Source: Leisingera aquaemixtae (lineage in GTDB: Bacteria; Pseudomonadota; Alphaproteobacteria; Rhodobacterales; Rhodobacteraceae). Taken from it: 64,000 nt of DNA. Each line of letters begins with the position of its first letter. Position 1 is the stretch's first letter. The stretch lies in the NCBI RefSeq assembly GCF_001458395.1, contig NZ_CYSR01000032.1:1-64000 (forward strand), written 5' to 3'. The notes below the pieces were generated by a model. That model did not search any database. It was not told the DNA's origin and was given only the letters and a program-made list of their open reading frames with translations. Positions 54,383-62,277 of this stretch are shown here, in pieces. A program made the translations under genes and the position numbers.

Positions 54383-55117
54383 ATGTCTGTGTCACCAATC
54401 GAAATACAGATGGACCGGAACGCGCGGCGGGCGCTGCTTGAGCTCGGGTTCCGCCCGCCTGCAGGGCCCGTGCTCCGGCTGCATCCGGACAGCCGGTTCG
54501 AAGCGCCAACCAATCTGTCCGGCGTTCTGCATGCCGCGACGCCGGTGGCCATCGGGGCCTTTACCTTGGTAAACGGCTCGTCGCTGGCGTATTGCTCGAT
54601 CGGCCGGTACTGTTCCCTGGCGCCGAATGTGACCATCGGCGCGGCCGAGCATCCGATTGATTACCTGACAACCAGCACGGCTGGCTGGCAGCGGAATTTC
54701 ATGAACTGGAAGGAACAGACCGGAGGGGGCGCGCTCCAGCCTGTTCCCTTCGCGGACCGCCCCCATACTGAAATTGGAAATGACGTATGGATCGGGGCCG
54801 GGGCGTTCCTGAGGGCAGGGGTGCGCATCGGCGATGGCGCGGTTATCGCGGCAGGAGCCGTCGTCACCCGGGACGTGGACCCCTACACGGTGGTTGGCGG
54901 CGTGCCCGCCCGCAAGCTGCGGCTCCGGTTCAGCGAGGACATCATAGCGCGGCTGATGAAGGCAGAATGGTGGAAATACCGGCTGTTCGACTTCGGCTGC
55001 CGGGTGGACCGTGTGGAGGAGTGCCTGGAGTGGCTGGAGGAGAATATCTCTAGCCTCCCCCTTCATCAGCCCGAGATCTACAGCCCGGAGGCGCTGAAGC
55101 GGGCTGCTGGGCAATAG
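54383..55117 (+). CDS. Hexapeptide-repeat (CatB-like) acyltransferase
   Basis: A 244-residue left-handed beta-helix transferase. Hexapeptide coils are visible in [20 protein letters not shown], then [40 protein letters not shown] and [15 protein letters not shown]. The catalytic His is probably in [11 protein letters not shown]. The family transfers acetyl or related groups from acyl-CoA to sugars or xenobiotics. Its place behind glf supports O-acetylation of the glycan. GAGG lies just before the ATG at 54383; longer starts overlap glf. Confidence 0.85.
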   Translation: MSVSPIEIQMDRNARRALLELGFRPPAGPVLRLHPDSRFEAPTNLSGVLHAATPVAIGAFTLVNGSSLAYCSIGRYCSLAPNVTIGAAEHPIDYLTTSTAGWQRNFMNWKEQTGGGALQPVPFADRPHTEIGNDVWIGAGAFLRAGVRIGDGAVIAAGAVVTRDVDPYTVVGGVPARKLRLRFSEDIIARLMKAEWWKYRLFDFGCRVDRVEECLEWLEENISSLPLHQPEIYSPEALKRAAGQ

Positions 55118-55145
55118 GGGCCGGCAGCGCGGCCCCGGGCGGGGA

Positions 55146-56669
55146 TCACCCCAGTGCGTTGTCCAGAAATTGCTTGATCCGGCCTTTCAAAAGCCCGTGC
55201 CTTTGCAGCCATGCCCAGCAGGCATGCATGTTATGGTCATCATAAAACGCGCGGACGGAGTCCGCCTGTTCAAACCGCGGGCGGAAGTTTGCGTCGAAAA
55301 CCGAACCGGCGCCGGCATGGTTCTCGATGTAGAGGCTGTTTGGGGCGCTGAGACTGGGCCGCAGATCCATAACGACCTGATGCGGGGCAGTGATCAGCCG
55401 GTTGTAGAAATACCAGATTGCCTTGCTGCTCAGGCCCTGTTTGATGGTTCCATAGTCCGGGTAGTACAGGATCGTGCTGAGCCCCATGGCACCAGACGCG
55501 GAAATTTTCTGGCCGAAATAGACCGCACTGATCGCCGCAGCACTCAGCCCGGCAGTGACTGAGCGGTTGTAGCCATGCTGTGCCAGGAAGGCGGCAAGAT
55601 TGGCTGCGCTTTGGGCGGGATTTCCGGCTGACGCGCCGAAGCCGGCAGTCGCCCCCAGGCCGGATGCGTCCCGGATCATCAGGAATCCCATGCCGTTTTG
55701 CAAAGCAAGTTCTGCAAAATCCTGGAAAACTTCCAGGCTGTTTTCCTGGCCCATTGAATCGAAAAAGATCATGCAGACGCCGCTGCTGCCTTTGATATGC
55801 ACGGCGTCCAGCACAGGGATGTGCTCGAAGGGGAGGGCCGCAAAAGAGCCGTGGATCTGCTCCCGGCCACTGAACAGCAGGCACCAGTCCGCCAAGCGCT
55901 TGAACCGGTCTGACAGCTGCAGCCTGCCGCTTCGCAACCGGCTCAGGGCGTCCGCGGCAGCCTCCTCCTGGCCGGATCGCAGCGCGGTTTCCAGCCGGGC
56001 CGCCAGCGCGGCTTCTTCAAACCGGGTGCCGTCCAGCACCTGATGCAGCGGGCTGAGGCAATGCTCGGCGAAGCGGCCGGCAAGATACAGGTTGGCCAGA
56101 AATTCGAAGATGACCGCCGGCGGCGCCCGTCTCAGGCTGCCGTCGTCCTGAAGGGAGCACAGGAAGTTGTGGGCGGCGCCCCATCGCTGGTCCGCCTCCA
56201 GAACGCGGTGCCAGGACCGGATGGTATCGGCCTGGCTGCATGCCAGCCGCCCGGCCTTTTCGAACCAGGCCCGGGCCTCGCAGAAGCGCCCTTCCCGCTC
56301 GCAGATCAGCCCCCGCAGCACGGGCATGATCCCCTGCGCCTGCGGAGCGCTTTCGATCAGGCGGTTCACAGCTTCCTCTGCCAGGCCCGGGTCCGCCTCC
56401 GCCAGGCATTTGACGAGCAAATGGGTCATGCCGAGCTGGCGCTGCGCCGCCGCCGCCTGAAAGGCTTCCAGAGCGGCAGAGGGGTCCGGCAGCTCCGGCC
56501 GGGTGTCCCTGCCGGCCTGCAAGGCCGCCTGCACAGCCCCCGCCAGATCCTGCGCCCCGAGCAGGCAAAGAGTGGTCACGGCATCCTGGACGGCCGGCGT
56601 CTTCCGCTGCCGGAACCGGTCCAGGATTTGCGCTTCGTGCGGCCGGAGCCGGGCCTGCAGATCCTGCAT
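55146..56669 (-). CDS. Unrecognised protein: TPR-like N-terminus, hydrolase-like C-terminus
   Basis: A 507-residue protein I cannot name. Residues 1-260 are helical with Ala/Leu repeats that look like degenerate TPR units (CEREGRFCEARAWFEKAGRL). Residues about 280-507 have alternating strands and helices: GVCMIFFDSMGQENSLEVF, GFLMIRDASGLGATAGFGAS, SVTAGLSAAAISAVYFGQKI and LSTILYYPDYGTIKQGLSS. The G-L-S-A-A segment sits where an alpha/beta hydrolase nucleophile elbow would be, but the second Gly is missing. It is the last gene of the leftward glycan-modification operon, so a deacylase or lyase-like role on the polymer is possible but speculative. Confidence 0.7.
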   Translation of the reverse strand: MQDLQARLRPHEAQILDRFRQRKTPAVQDAVTTLCLLGAQDLAGAVQAALQAGRDTRPELPDPSAALEAFQAAAAQRQLGMTHLLVKCLAEADPGLAEEAVNRLIESAPQAQGIMPVLRGLICEREGRFCEARAWFEKAGRLACSQADTIRSWHRVLEADQRWGAAHNFLCSLQDDGSLRRAPPAVIFEFLANLYLAGRFAEHCLSPLHQVLDGTRFEEAALAARLETALRSGQEEAAADALSRLRSGRLQLSDRFKRLADWCLLFSGREQIHGSFAALPFEHIPVLDAVHIKGSSGVCMIFFDSMGQENSLEVFQDFAELALQNGMGFLMIRDASGLGATAGFGASAGNPAQSAANLAAFLAQHGYNRSVTAGLSAAAISAVYFGQKISASGAMGLSTILYYPDYGTIKQGLSSKAIWYFYNRLITAPHQVVMDLRPSLSAPNSLYIENHAGAGSVFDANFRPRFEQADSVRAFYDDHNMHACWAWLQRHGLLKGRIKQFLDNALG

Positions 56670-56719
56670 GGCGATTGTCCCTTGTGCATGTAAAACCGGA
56701 TCAGGCGGATCCTTCCGCC

Positions 56720-57943
56720 TCAGCCGGTCTGTTCGATTGTCTTCCGGGCCCGCTGGATGTCGCCGCTGCTGATCAGCGTGGCCTCCAGCGTGCCGCCGGC
56801 AGGCAGGTCCGGCAGCCGTGCCGAAAATGTCCAGCTGCCGGATCCCGCATACCGCGCTGCCACGTCCGGCCGGGGCGGGCCAAGCACCGGGATGCCGGCC
56901 AGCCCGGCTGCGGAGGTGGAAATCACCAGGCTGGGCGGGGTTGCCCCGGAGGGGGCCACGTACCAGCCGCTGGCCTGCAGCAGACGGCTGCCGCGGTCAT
57001 AGCTGGCCGAGGAGATTGCCAGCCGGAGGCCTTGGCTGTTGCGCTGGCAGGCGTTGTCGAACACATCCTGGGCCGTGGCCTGGAAGGAGGGGGCGACCGA
57101 GCGGAAGTCTTTCCAGGCGCCGCCGCCGAAATGCACGATCTTGGGGGCTGTGCCGGTCAGGCGGTTGATGAAATGGCCGGGCCGGCGCTCTTCAGCCAGC
57201 GCCATGCCGCCGCCGCACAGATGCAGGATGCTGTCTTCGGGGAATTCGCAAAACAGCTCCGGCCGGGTTGCGCGGACCACCCGGGCCAGGTCCTGGTCAT
57301 GCCAGTTGTGGTCGCGGATCAGGCTGGGCGGGAGTTCCGGGAAACGGGTGCGGATCTCTTCGAACAAATCCTTCATCACATCCGGCTGCGCGGTGATGAA
57401 GCCGATATTCACCTCGTGCAGGCCGCCGTCATAGGCCCAGTCGCCCGTCAGCTGGCGGTAGCGCAGATCCTTCTTCCACAAGCTGGTGCCGGGGTACATC
57501 GGATTGGCCTCGGCCGTATAATTGATGCAGCCGTTGGAGGCCTGCTCGAACAGGCCGCGGACATCGTCCTGGAAGTACAGATCATTGTCGCAAACCGCGA
57601 CAGCGTCATAGTCCTGCCCGTGGAGAGCGTGCCATTCGAGGTAGATCAGCTTGCTCATCCGCTTGTTGCGGTAGGCGTGAAAGGCGGCCAGCGCTTCGGC
57701 ATCGGTTTTCCCGGGGAACAGCCGCCGCCATTTCATTTTCCCGTCAGCCCAGGCCATCGGGCTGACATGGGCGCGGATGCCTTCCGCTTTCAGATAGTCC
57801 CGGGCATCGCTGCTGAGCTGGGTCGACAGCACCCAGATATCCTGGTCATAGGCGCCGCGCCCGGGCGCGCGCAGGGTCTGCGTCATCAGGCTGGAGGCTG
57901 CCAGTTGAGGCGTGTTTGCGGTGAATAAAAGAGCGGTCTTCAT
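56720..57943 (-). CDS. GT-A-fold glycosyltransferase (GT8-like)
   Basis: A 407-residue protein. The N-terminal two thirds resembles nucleotide-diphospho-sugar transferases: MKTALLFTANTPQLAASSLM, KRMSKLIYLEWHALHGQDYD, the metal-binding AVAVCDNDLYFQDDV near residue 117, YDGGLHEVNIGFITAQPDVM and IVHFGGGAWKDFRSVAPSF. The HFGGGAWK segment corresponds to the terminal His motif of GT8 enzymes. The last 100 residues look like an unrelated beta-sandwich. Donor and acceptor are unknown. It lies between the methyltransferase and the TPR-like gene on the same strand, with 27 and 50 bp gaps. Confidence 0.72.
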   Translation of the reverse strand: MKTALLFTANTPQLAASSLMTQTLRAPGRGAYDQDIWVLSTQLSSDARDYLKAEGIRAHVSPMAWADGKMKWRRLFPGKTDAEALAAFHAYRNKRMSKLIYLEWHALHGQDYDAVAVCDNDLYFQDDVRGLFEQASNGCINYTAEANPMYPGTSLWKKDLRYRQLTGDWAYDGGLHEVNIGFITAQPDVMKDLFEEIRTRFPELPPSLIRDHNWHDQDLARVVRATRPELFCEFPEDSILHLCGGGMALAEERRPGHFINRLTGTAPKIVHFGGGAWKDFRSVAPSFQATAQDVFDNACQRNSQGLRLAISSASYDRGSRLLQASGWYVAPSGATPPSLVISTSAAGLAGIPVLGPPRPDVAARYAGSGSWTFSARLPDLPAGGTLEATLISSGDIQRARKTIEQTG

Positions 57944-57970
57944 GGGAACCCCAAAGGTTTGCTGGTGCCG

Positions 57971-58699
57971 TTACCGGATTTCGCAGGCGGCGCGCTGGCC
58001 GCAGACGGCAATCCAATGCGCCTTCAGCCGGGTGCGGTCAAGAAACTCGGCAAACGCCCGGCGCTCGTGCTGCTCGAAGTTGGGATAGCAGAAGTATTCA
58101 TCGAACAGCAGGATGCAGCCGGGGCGGATCTTGTCTTCCAGCGCCTGCAGCACGGTCGCCGTGGAGCTGTAGATGTCGCAGTCCACATGCATGAAGCTGA
58201 CGTGGTCAATGCTGTCCGCATAGGCGGGCAGGGTGTCCTCGAACCAGCCCGGATGCAGCCGCACATTGGCCGCGACGGCCGGCGGCTCGCCCTGGCGGTC
58301 GAAATCGAACGGCTGCCAGCCGCGCCATTCCTCGGGCAGTCCGGTGAAACTGTCGAAGCCGTCAAAGATGGTGCCGGGCCGGGCCCGGGCCATCAGGTTG
58401 AGGGTGCGGCCGGAGTAGACACCGAACTCCGCATGGGCGCCGCTGCGCCCGGCCTTGGACAGCGCATAAAGCAGGATGTCGTCGGAGCGCTCGAACAGCA
58501 TTGCTTCGGGCATCTCGCTCTGAACGATTTCCACCGTGCGCTCCAGCGCCTTGTCGGACAGCGCCCGGAACAGCGCATGATTGCTGTTGGGGCGGGTGTC
58601 GAGCCAGGCGCTTACCTCGGGATAAGGCCTGGCTGAATGTTCTGCGATCTGGTCCAGCCGCTGCAGGATCTGGCCCAGCTTTTCATCGAGGTTCGTCAT
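57971..58699 (-). CDS. TylF/MycF-type O-methyltransferase
   Basis: A 242-residue SAM-dependent methyltransferase. HAEFGVYSGRTLNLMARAR is the SAM-binding motif I near residue 90. IFDGFDSFTGLPEEWRGW, FMHVDCDIYSSTATVLQALE with the metal-binding Asp residues, and CILLFDEYFCYPNFEQHE complete the pattern of macrocin-type O-methyltransferases. These methylate sugar hydroxyls, so it may cap or decorate the glycan. GGAG sits eight bases before the ATG. The upstream GT/DUF115 gene ends 63 bp away. Confidence 0.92.
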   Translation of the reverse strand: MTNLDEKLGQILQRLDQIAEHSARPYPEVSAWLDTRPNSNHALFRALSDKALERTVEIVQSEMPEAMLFERSDDILLYALSKAGRSGAHAEFGVYSGRTLNLMARARPGTIFDGFDSFTGLPEEWRGWQPFDFDRQGEPPAVAANVRLHPGWFEDTLPAYADSIDHVSFMHVDCDIYSSTATVLQALEDKIRPGCILLFDEYFCYPNFEQHERRAFAEFLDRTRLKAHWIAVCGQRAACEIR

Positions 58700-58762
58700 G
58701 CGGCAGGCTCCTGACCGGAAGGGAGGGGGCGGCTGCCCCCTGGGTTCAAAAGATTCATGCGC

Positions 58763-61375
58763 CTATTTGCGTCCCAGCACCGCATCCAGATCCGCCCGCG
58801 GGAAGATCTCCAGCTTGGAAAACCGGCTGGCGTTATAGACCTGCACACCGATTGAATCGCAGTAGTCCTTGGCAAACTGGTAGGAATGCTCCAGCCGGTC
58901 CAGCACCGGGTAATGCCATTTCTCGCCGGGCTTGCGGTAGTCCGGGTGGAAATGGTTCACCTCGCCTTCCGACACCAGCGCCCCGTCCTGCTTGGTCTTG
59001 GGTTCCACGTAGGAATGGTCCAGGCCGAGGATGTAGATCTCCCGGAACCCCATATGCACCGCCATCTGCAGCATGGAATAGGTGATCGTTGACCCCCAGC
59101 AGATGCCCTTGGTGAGATCGGCGGAGAACTCCCGGAAGGGCGAGCGGTTGTCGGCCGGCGGCAGCCAGCGGGCATAATGGTGGTTGGCCTGGCGCGGCAG
59201 GAAGGGCAGCATGTGATGCGGGAAGATCTTGGTGGTGCGGTCCACCGCCAGGATCTCGGAGCGGCAGTTCCGCGCCACCAGCAGATCCTCAACCGAGTAG
59301 AAGGTCGGCCGCCAGTCCGTCTCGTCAAAGCAGAGATAGATCTTGTTGGCGGCAAAGGTGACCTCGTTCTTCAGCAGCTCGAGGTCGCTGACCGTGAGGC
59401 TGGGGCCGTTGCCCAGCACAAAGCAGCGCTGGCCCAGGTAGCGGTTGCGCATGGCGTTCAAGAAGGCGTTGTCTTCATCGGTGACCGGGGCGCGGGCGCG
59501 GCCAGCAGCCCCGGCCTGGGCCTGCTGCAGCGCTGCCATCGCCCGGCGCATGTCGCGCAGCGCAGTGCTTTCCTGTGCGGCGGCGGCCAGGCGCGGCGCT
59601 TCGCCGGGCTTGCCGTAGGTGGCCCAAAACGCCTGCGAGGTCAGATGCGCCCGGGCGGCCTGGTAGCACGGCCCCAAGGCCGGCAGCCGGGCGGGAATCC
59701 GGCGGCGCAGGCTGCGCAGGGCCAGCATCTGACGCAGGGCCCGGCGCGAGTCGCGGGTCACGGTGAAACCGACGCCTTTTTCCGGATTCCAGTAGCTCAC
59801 CTGCTTGCCGCGGCGGCAGTCGGCGGGCTTGGAGGGACGGGTGGTGTCGATGGCCACCTGCTCCTTCAGCGGCAGGAAATGGTTGTTCCAGCTGCGCCCG
59901 TTCAGCCAGCGGGTGCGCTCCGAGGCGGGCGGCTCAAGACCGTTCACCACGGGGGCGCCGCCGGGCGGCTCTGGCATCGGGCTGTTCTTTTCCTGCGCCA
60001 CAATGCGGAAAATCCCGGCCAGAATGGCATCCTCGTTGCGGACCAGGTAGTCCGGCCCCTGCAGGAAATGCGTCATCGCATCCAGCAGCAGCTGGGCGTG
60101 CTCGTATTTGCGGGCTCCGACAAAGCCGCGCACCAAGCGGTCGAATTCTGCCGCGAAACCGTCCGGATCGTCCAGCCGCCCCTGCTGCGCCAGCAGCACC
60201 CAGCGGTTGCGGAAGCGGAAGTACTGCATGGCGGCGGAATATTTCTCTTCGAAATCGTCGTGCAGCACCCAGAAGGAGAAGGGGATCACCAGTTCCACCC
60301 CGGCATCGCGCAGCCGCAGCCCGTATTCCACATCATCCATCTTGATGAAGAACGGATAGGGCAGGCCGATGCGGTGGATATCCGCCACGGCCACGCAGCT
60401 CCACCACCAGCCGGTGCTGTCGGGGCGGCGGTCCATGCGGATGAAGGCCGGAATGTCGGCCGTGTCCAGCCCGGCGCCGAGGGCGCTGTCGCTGGGATGC
60501 ACCGAGCCGCGGTACTTGTGGCCGAAGCAGGCGCTGCGGCGCGGGATCCTGTTCTGCGAGGAGGCCGGGTACATCGGCGCGCCCACGTGAAAGCCCGGCT
60601 TCAGGAAGCGCATGAACGCGGTGTTGCGGGCAAACATTTCGGGATGCAGGTAGATATCGTCGTCCAGAAGGCAGACGTGGGTGAAGCCCTGTTCCGCTTG
60701 CGCCCCGTAGCAGCTTTCATAAATGCCGCGGCCGAACCCGCCGGCGCCGCCGGTATTGCCGTTGGCAAAGACGGACACATTGGCGTCCGGCTGCACCCCG
60801 CAGGCGCTGTCCTCGCTGCCGCTGCCATTGTCGACAACCGTCAGATGCGCTTCGTTCCCGGCCTGGCGGCGGCGGATGTAGTCGCGGAAGACATCGGCGT
60901 TGTGCTGAACATATTCCGCCCGCTTGAAGGTGCAGAAGATGTAGTTGATGCGCAGATGCGGGCTGACGGGCTGGTCATCGGTGACAAAATCGATGTCATA
61001 GCTGGAGCCCGGGGCGGCATGCTCGACCTCAGGCAGCAGGGCGCCGTCCAGATCCGCCAGCCGCAGCGGCGGGAAAACCTGGGTGCCGGGGCCGCTCTGC
61101 TGCAGCCGCGCCAGAACGGTGACGGTGCCGTCGCCCGCGATATGGCGCAGCGCCACCCGGACCTCGCCCGAGCGGACCACCAGCCGGGTGCCGAGCCAGT
61201 TCAGGGTGGTGGCATGGCGCCAGGCATCCAGGTCAAAGGCGTTGACAGCGCTGGCTCCGAACTCCCGGACATGGCGCTGCAGCGGGTAAATTCCCCGGAT
61301 CGGAGAAAACCGCTCCTGTTCCGGGTGTTTCCGGGACGCTGCATTTGCGGGTGAAACGGAGGGGGCAATATTCAT
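58763..61375 (-). CDS. GlfT2-like glycosyltransferase fused to DUF115 domain
   Basis: An 870-residue two-part enzyme. Residues about 20-160 form a GlfT2-like beta-sandwich (FDLDAWRHATTLNWLGTRLV). Residues about 165-440 are a GT-A domain: YIFCTFKRAEYVQHNADVFR, VVDNGSGSEDS, NTGGAGGFGRGIYESCYG, the metal-binding VCLLDDDIYLHPEMF near 236, FFIKMDDVEYGLRLRDAG and VLHDDFEEKYSAAMQYF. Residues about 640-860 are a DUF115 (MptE/MAF-like) domain: CFVLGNGPSLTVSDLELLKN, NKIYLCFDETDWRPTFYSVE, CWGSTITYSMLQMAVHMGF and LGLDHSYVEPKTKQ. DUF115 proteins are thought to transfer nonulosonic or other sugars. The fusion suggests two successive transfers. It overlaps the SMP-30 gene by four bases. Confidence 0.85.
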   Translation of the reverse strand: MNIAPSVSPANAASRKHPEQERFSPIRGIYPLQRHVREFGASAVNAFDLDAWRHATTLNWLGTRLVVRSGEVRVALRHIAGDGTVTVLARLQQSGPGTQVFPPLRLADLDGALLPEVEHAAPGSSYDIDFVTDDQPVSPHLRINYIFCTFKRAEYVQHNADVFRDYIRRRQAGNEAHLTVVDNGSGSEDSACGVQPDANVSVFANGNTGGAGGFGRGIYESCYGAQAEQGFTHVCLLDDDIYLHPEMFARNTAFMRFLKPGFHVGAPMYPASSQNRIPRRSACFGHKYRGSVHPSDSALGAGLDTADIPAFIRMDRRPDSTGWWWSCVAVADIHRIGLPYPFFIKMDDVEYGLRLRDAGVELVIPFSFWVLHDDFEEKYSAAMQYFRFRNRWVLLAQQGRLDDPDGFAAEFDRLVRGFVGARKYEHAQLLLDAMTHFLQGPDYLVRNEDAILAGIFRIVAQEKNSPMPEPPGGAPVVNGLEPPASERTRWLNGRSWNNHFLPLKEQVAIDTTRPSKPADCRRGKQVSYWNPEKGVGFTVTRDSRRALRQMLALRSLRRRIPARLPALGPCYQAARAHLTSQAFWATYGKPGEAPRLAAAAQESTALRDMRRAMAALQQAQAGAAGRARAPVTDEDNAFLNAMRNRYLGQRCFVLGNGPSLTVSDLELLKNEVTFAANKIYLCFDETDWRPTFYSVEDLLVARNCRSEILAVDRTTKIFPHHMLPFLPRQANHHYARWLPPADNRSPFREFSADLTKGICWGSTITYSMLQMAVHMGFREIYILGLDHSYVEPKTKQDGALVSEGEVNHFHPDYRKPGEKWHYPVLDRLEHSYQFAKDYCDSIGVQVYNASRFSKLEIFPRADLDAVLGRK

Positions 61376-62277
61376 GATGGCACTCGGGGCTTTACAGAAG
61401 GGTCAGGCTGGATGCGGGGTTCGGGGCGGCCACGCGCGGGAGTTGTCACGGCAAAGGTCCGGCCGGCGGTTTGCTGCCAGCCTGCCGGGTCCGGCGGCAG
61501 CTTCTGGGTGGCGGTGGTGACGTAGAGGGTGGTGAGATCCGCCCCGCCGAAGGCCGGGCAGGAGGTGTGGCCGGTGGGCAGCTCCACGGCGCTCAGGAAG
61601 GCGCCCTCGGGGCTGTAGCGGGCCACCCGCGCCGCGCCCCATTGCGCGTTCCACAGGCAGCCCTCGGCATCCACCACGGCCCCGTCCGGCTTGTGCTCCG
61701 GTGTGCTGTCCGTGGCGCGCAGGTCAATAAAGACGGTCTTGTCCCCGGCCGGCCAGCCGGTGTCCGGGTCGACCGGCTGGCGCCAGATGATCCGGGACCG
61801 GGTGTCGCTGTAATAGGCGCAGGCGCGCGCCTGGTCGAAACAGATCGCATTCGGGGTGGTCAGGCCGCTGTCCAGCACCCGCAGCTCGCCCCGGGCCCAG
61901 CGGTACAGCCTGCCCAGGCCCGGCTCGCCCGCCTTGCCCATGGTGCCCATCCAGAAGCCGCCCCAGGGGTCGGCGCGCCCGTCATTGGAGCGGGTTTCCG
62001 GCCGGTCCGCCTCGATTTCGCACAGCATTTCCTCGCGCCCGGTCTCCAGGCCGAACCGGCTGAGCCCGGTTTCGCTGGCGATCAGCAGGTGGGTTTCATC
62101 GATCCAGCCCGCGGCGCTCACATGGCGGTCGAATTGCCATTCCAGCGGCCGGGAGCCCAGGCGCGACAGCAGCTTGCAGCTCATGATGTCGAACCAGAAC
62201 AATTGCTGGCGCTGCGGATGCCAGAGCGGGCCCTCGCCCAGAACGCAGCTGCGGCTGTCAAAGACGGTGGCGGTCAT
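61372..62277 (-). CDS. SMP-30/gluconolactonase-like protein
   Basis: A 301-residue six-bladed propeller protein. VLGEGPLWHPQRQQLFWFDI contains the metal-binding Glu of the family, and RSNDGRADPWGGFWMGTMGK carries the Asn-Asp metal-site segment. NAICFDQARACAYYSDTRSR and HKPDGAVVDAEGCLWNAQWG provide the remaining ligands. Family members hydrolyse sugar lactones. Both ends overlap neighbours by ATGA, so it is tightly embedded between two GT/DUF115 genes. That is an unusual place for a lactonase, unless an aldonolactone is part of the glycan pathway. Confidence 0.88.
   Translation of the reverse strand: MTATVFDSRSCVLGEGPLWHPQRQQLFWFDIMSCKLLSRLGSRPLEWQFDRHVSAAGWIDETHLLIASETGLSRFGLETGREEMLCEIEADRPETRSNDGRADPWGGFWMGTMGKAGEPGLGRLYRWARGELRVLDSGLTTPNAICFDQARACAYYSDTRSRIIWRQPVDPDTGWPAGDKTVFIDLRATDSTPEHKPDGAVVDAEGCLWNAQWGAARVARYSPEGAFLSAVELPTGHTSCPAFGGADLTTLYVTTATQKLPPDPAGWQQTAGRTFAVTTPARGRPEPRIQPDPSVKPRVPS

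Noticed and set aside
59177-61354. Plus-strand frame of about 725 codons opposite the GT/DUF115 fusion
   Set aside because: Composition typical of an antisense shadow, with no recognisable motif, while the minus strand encodes conserved domains.
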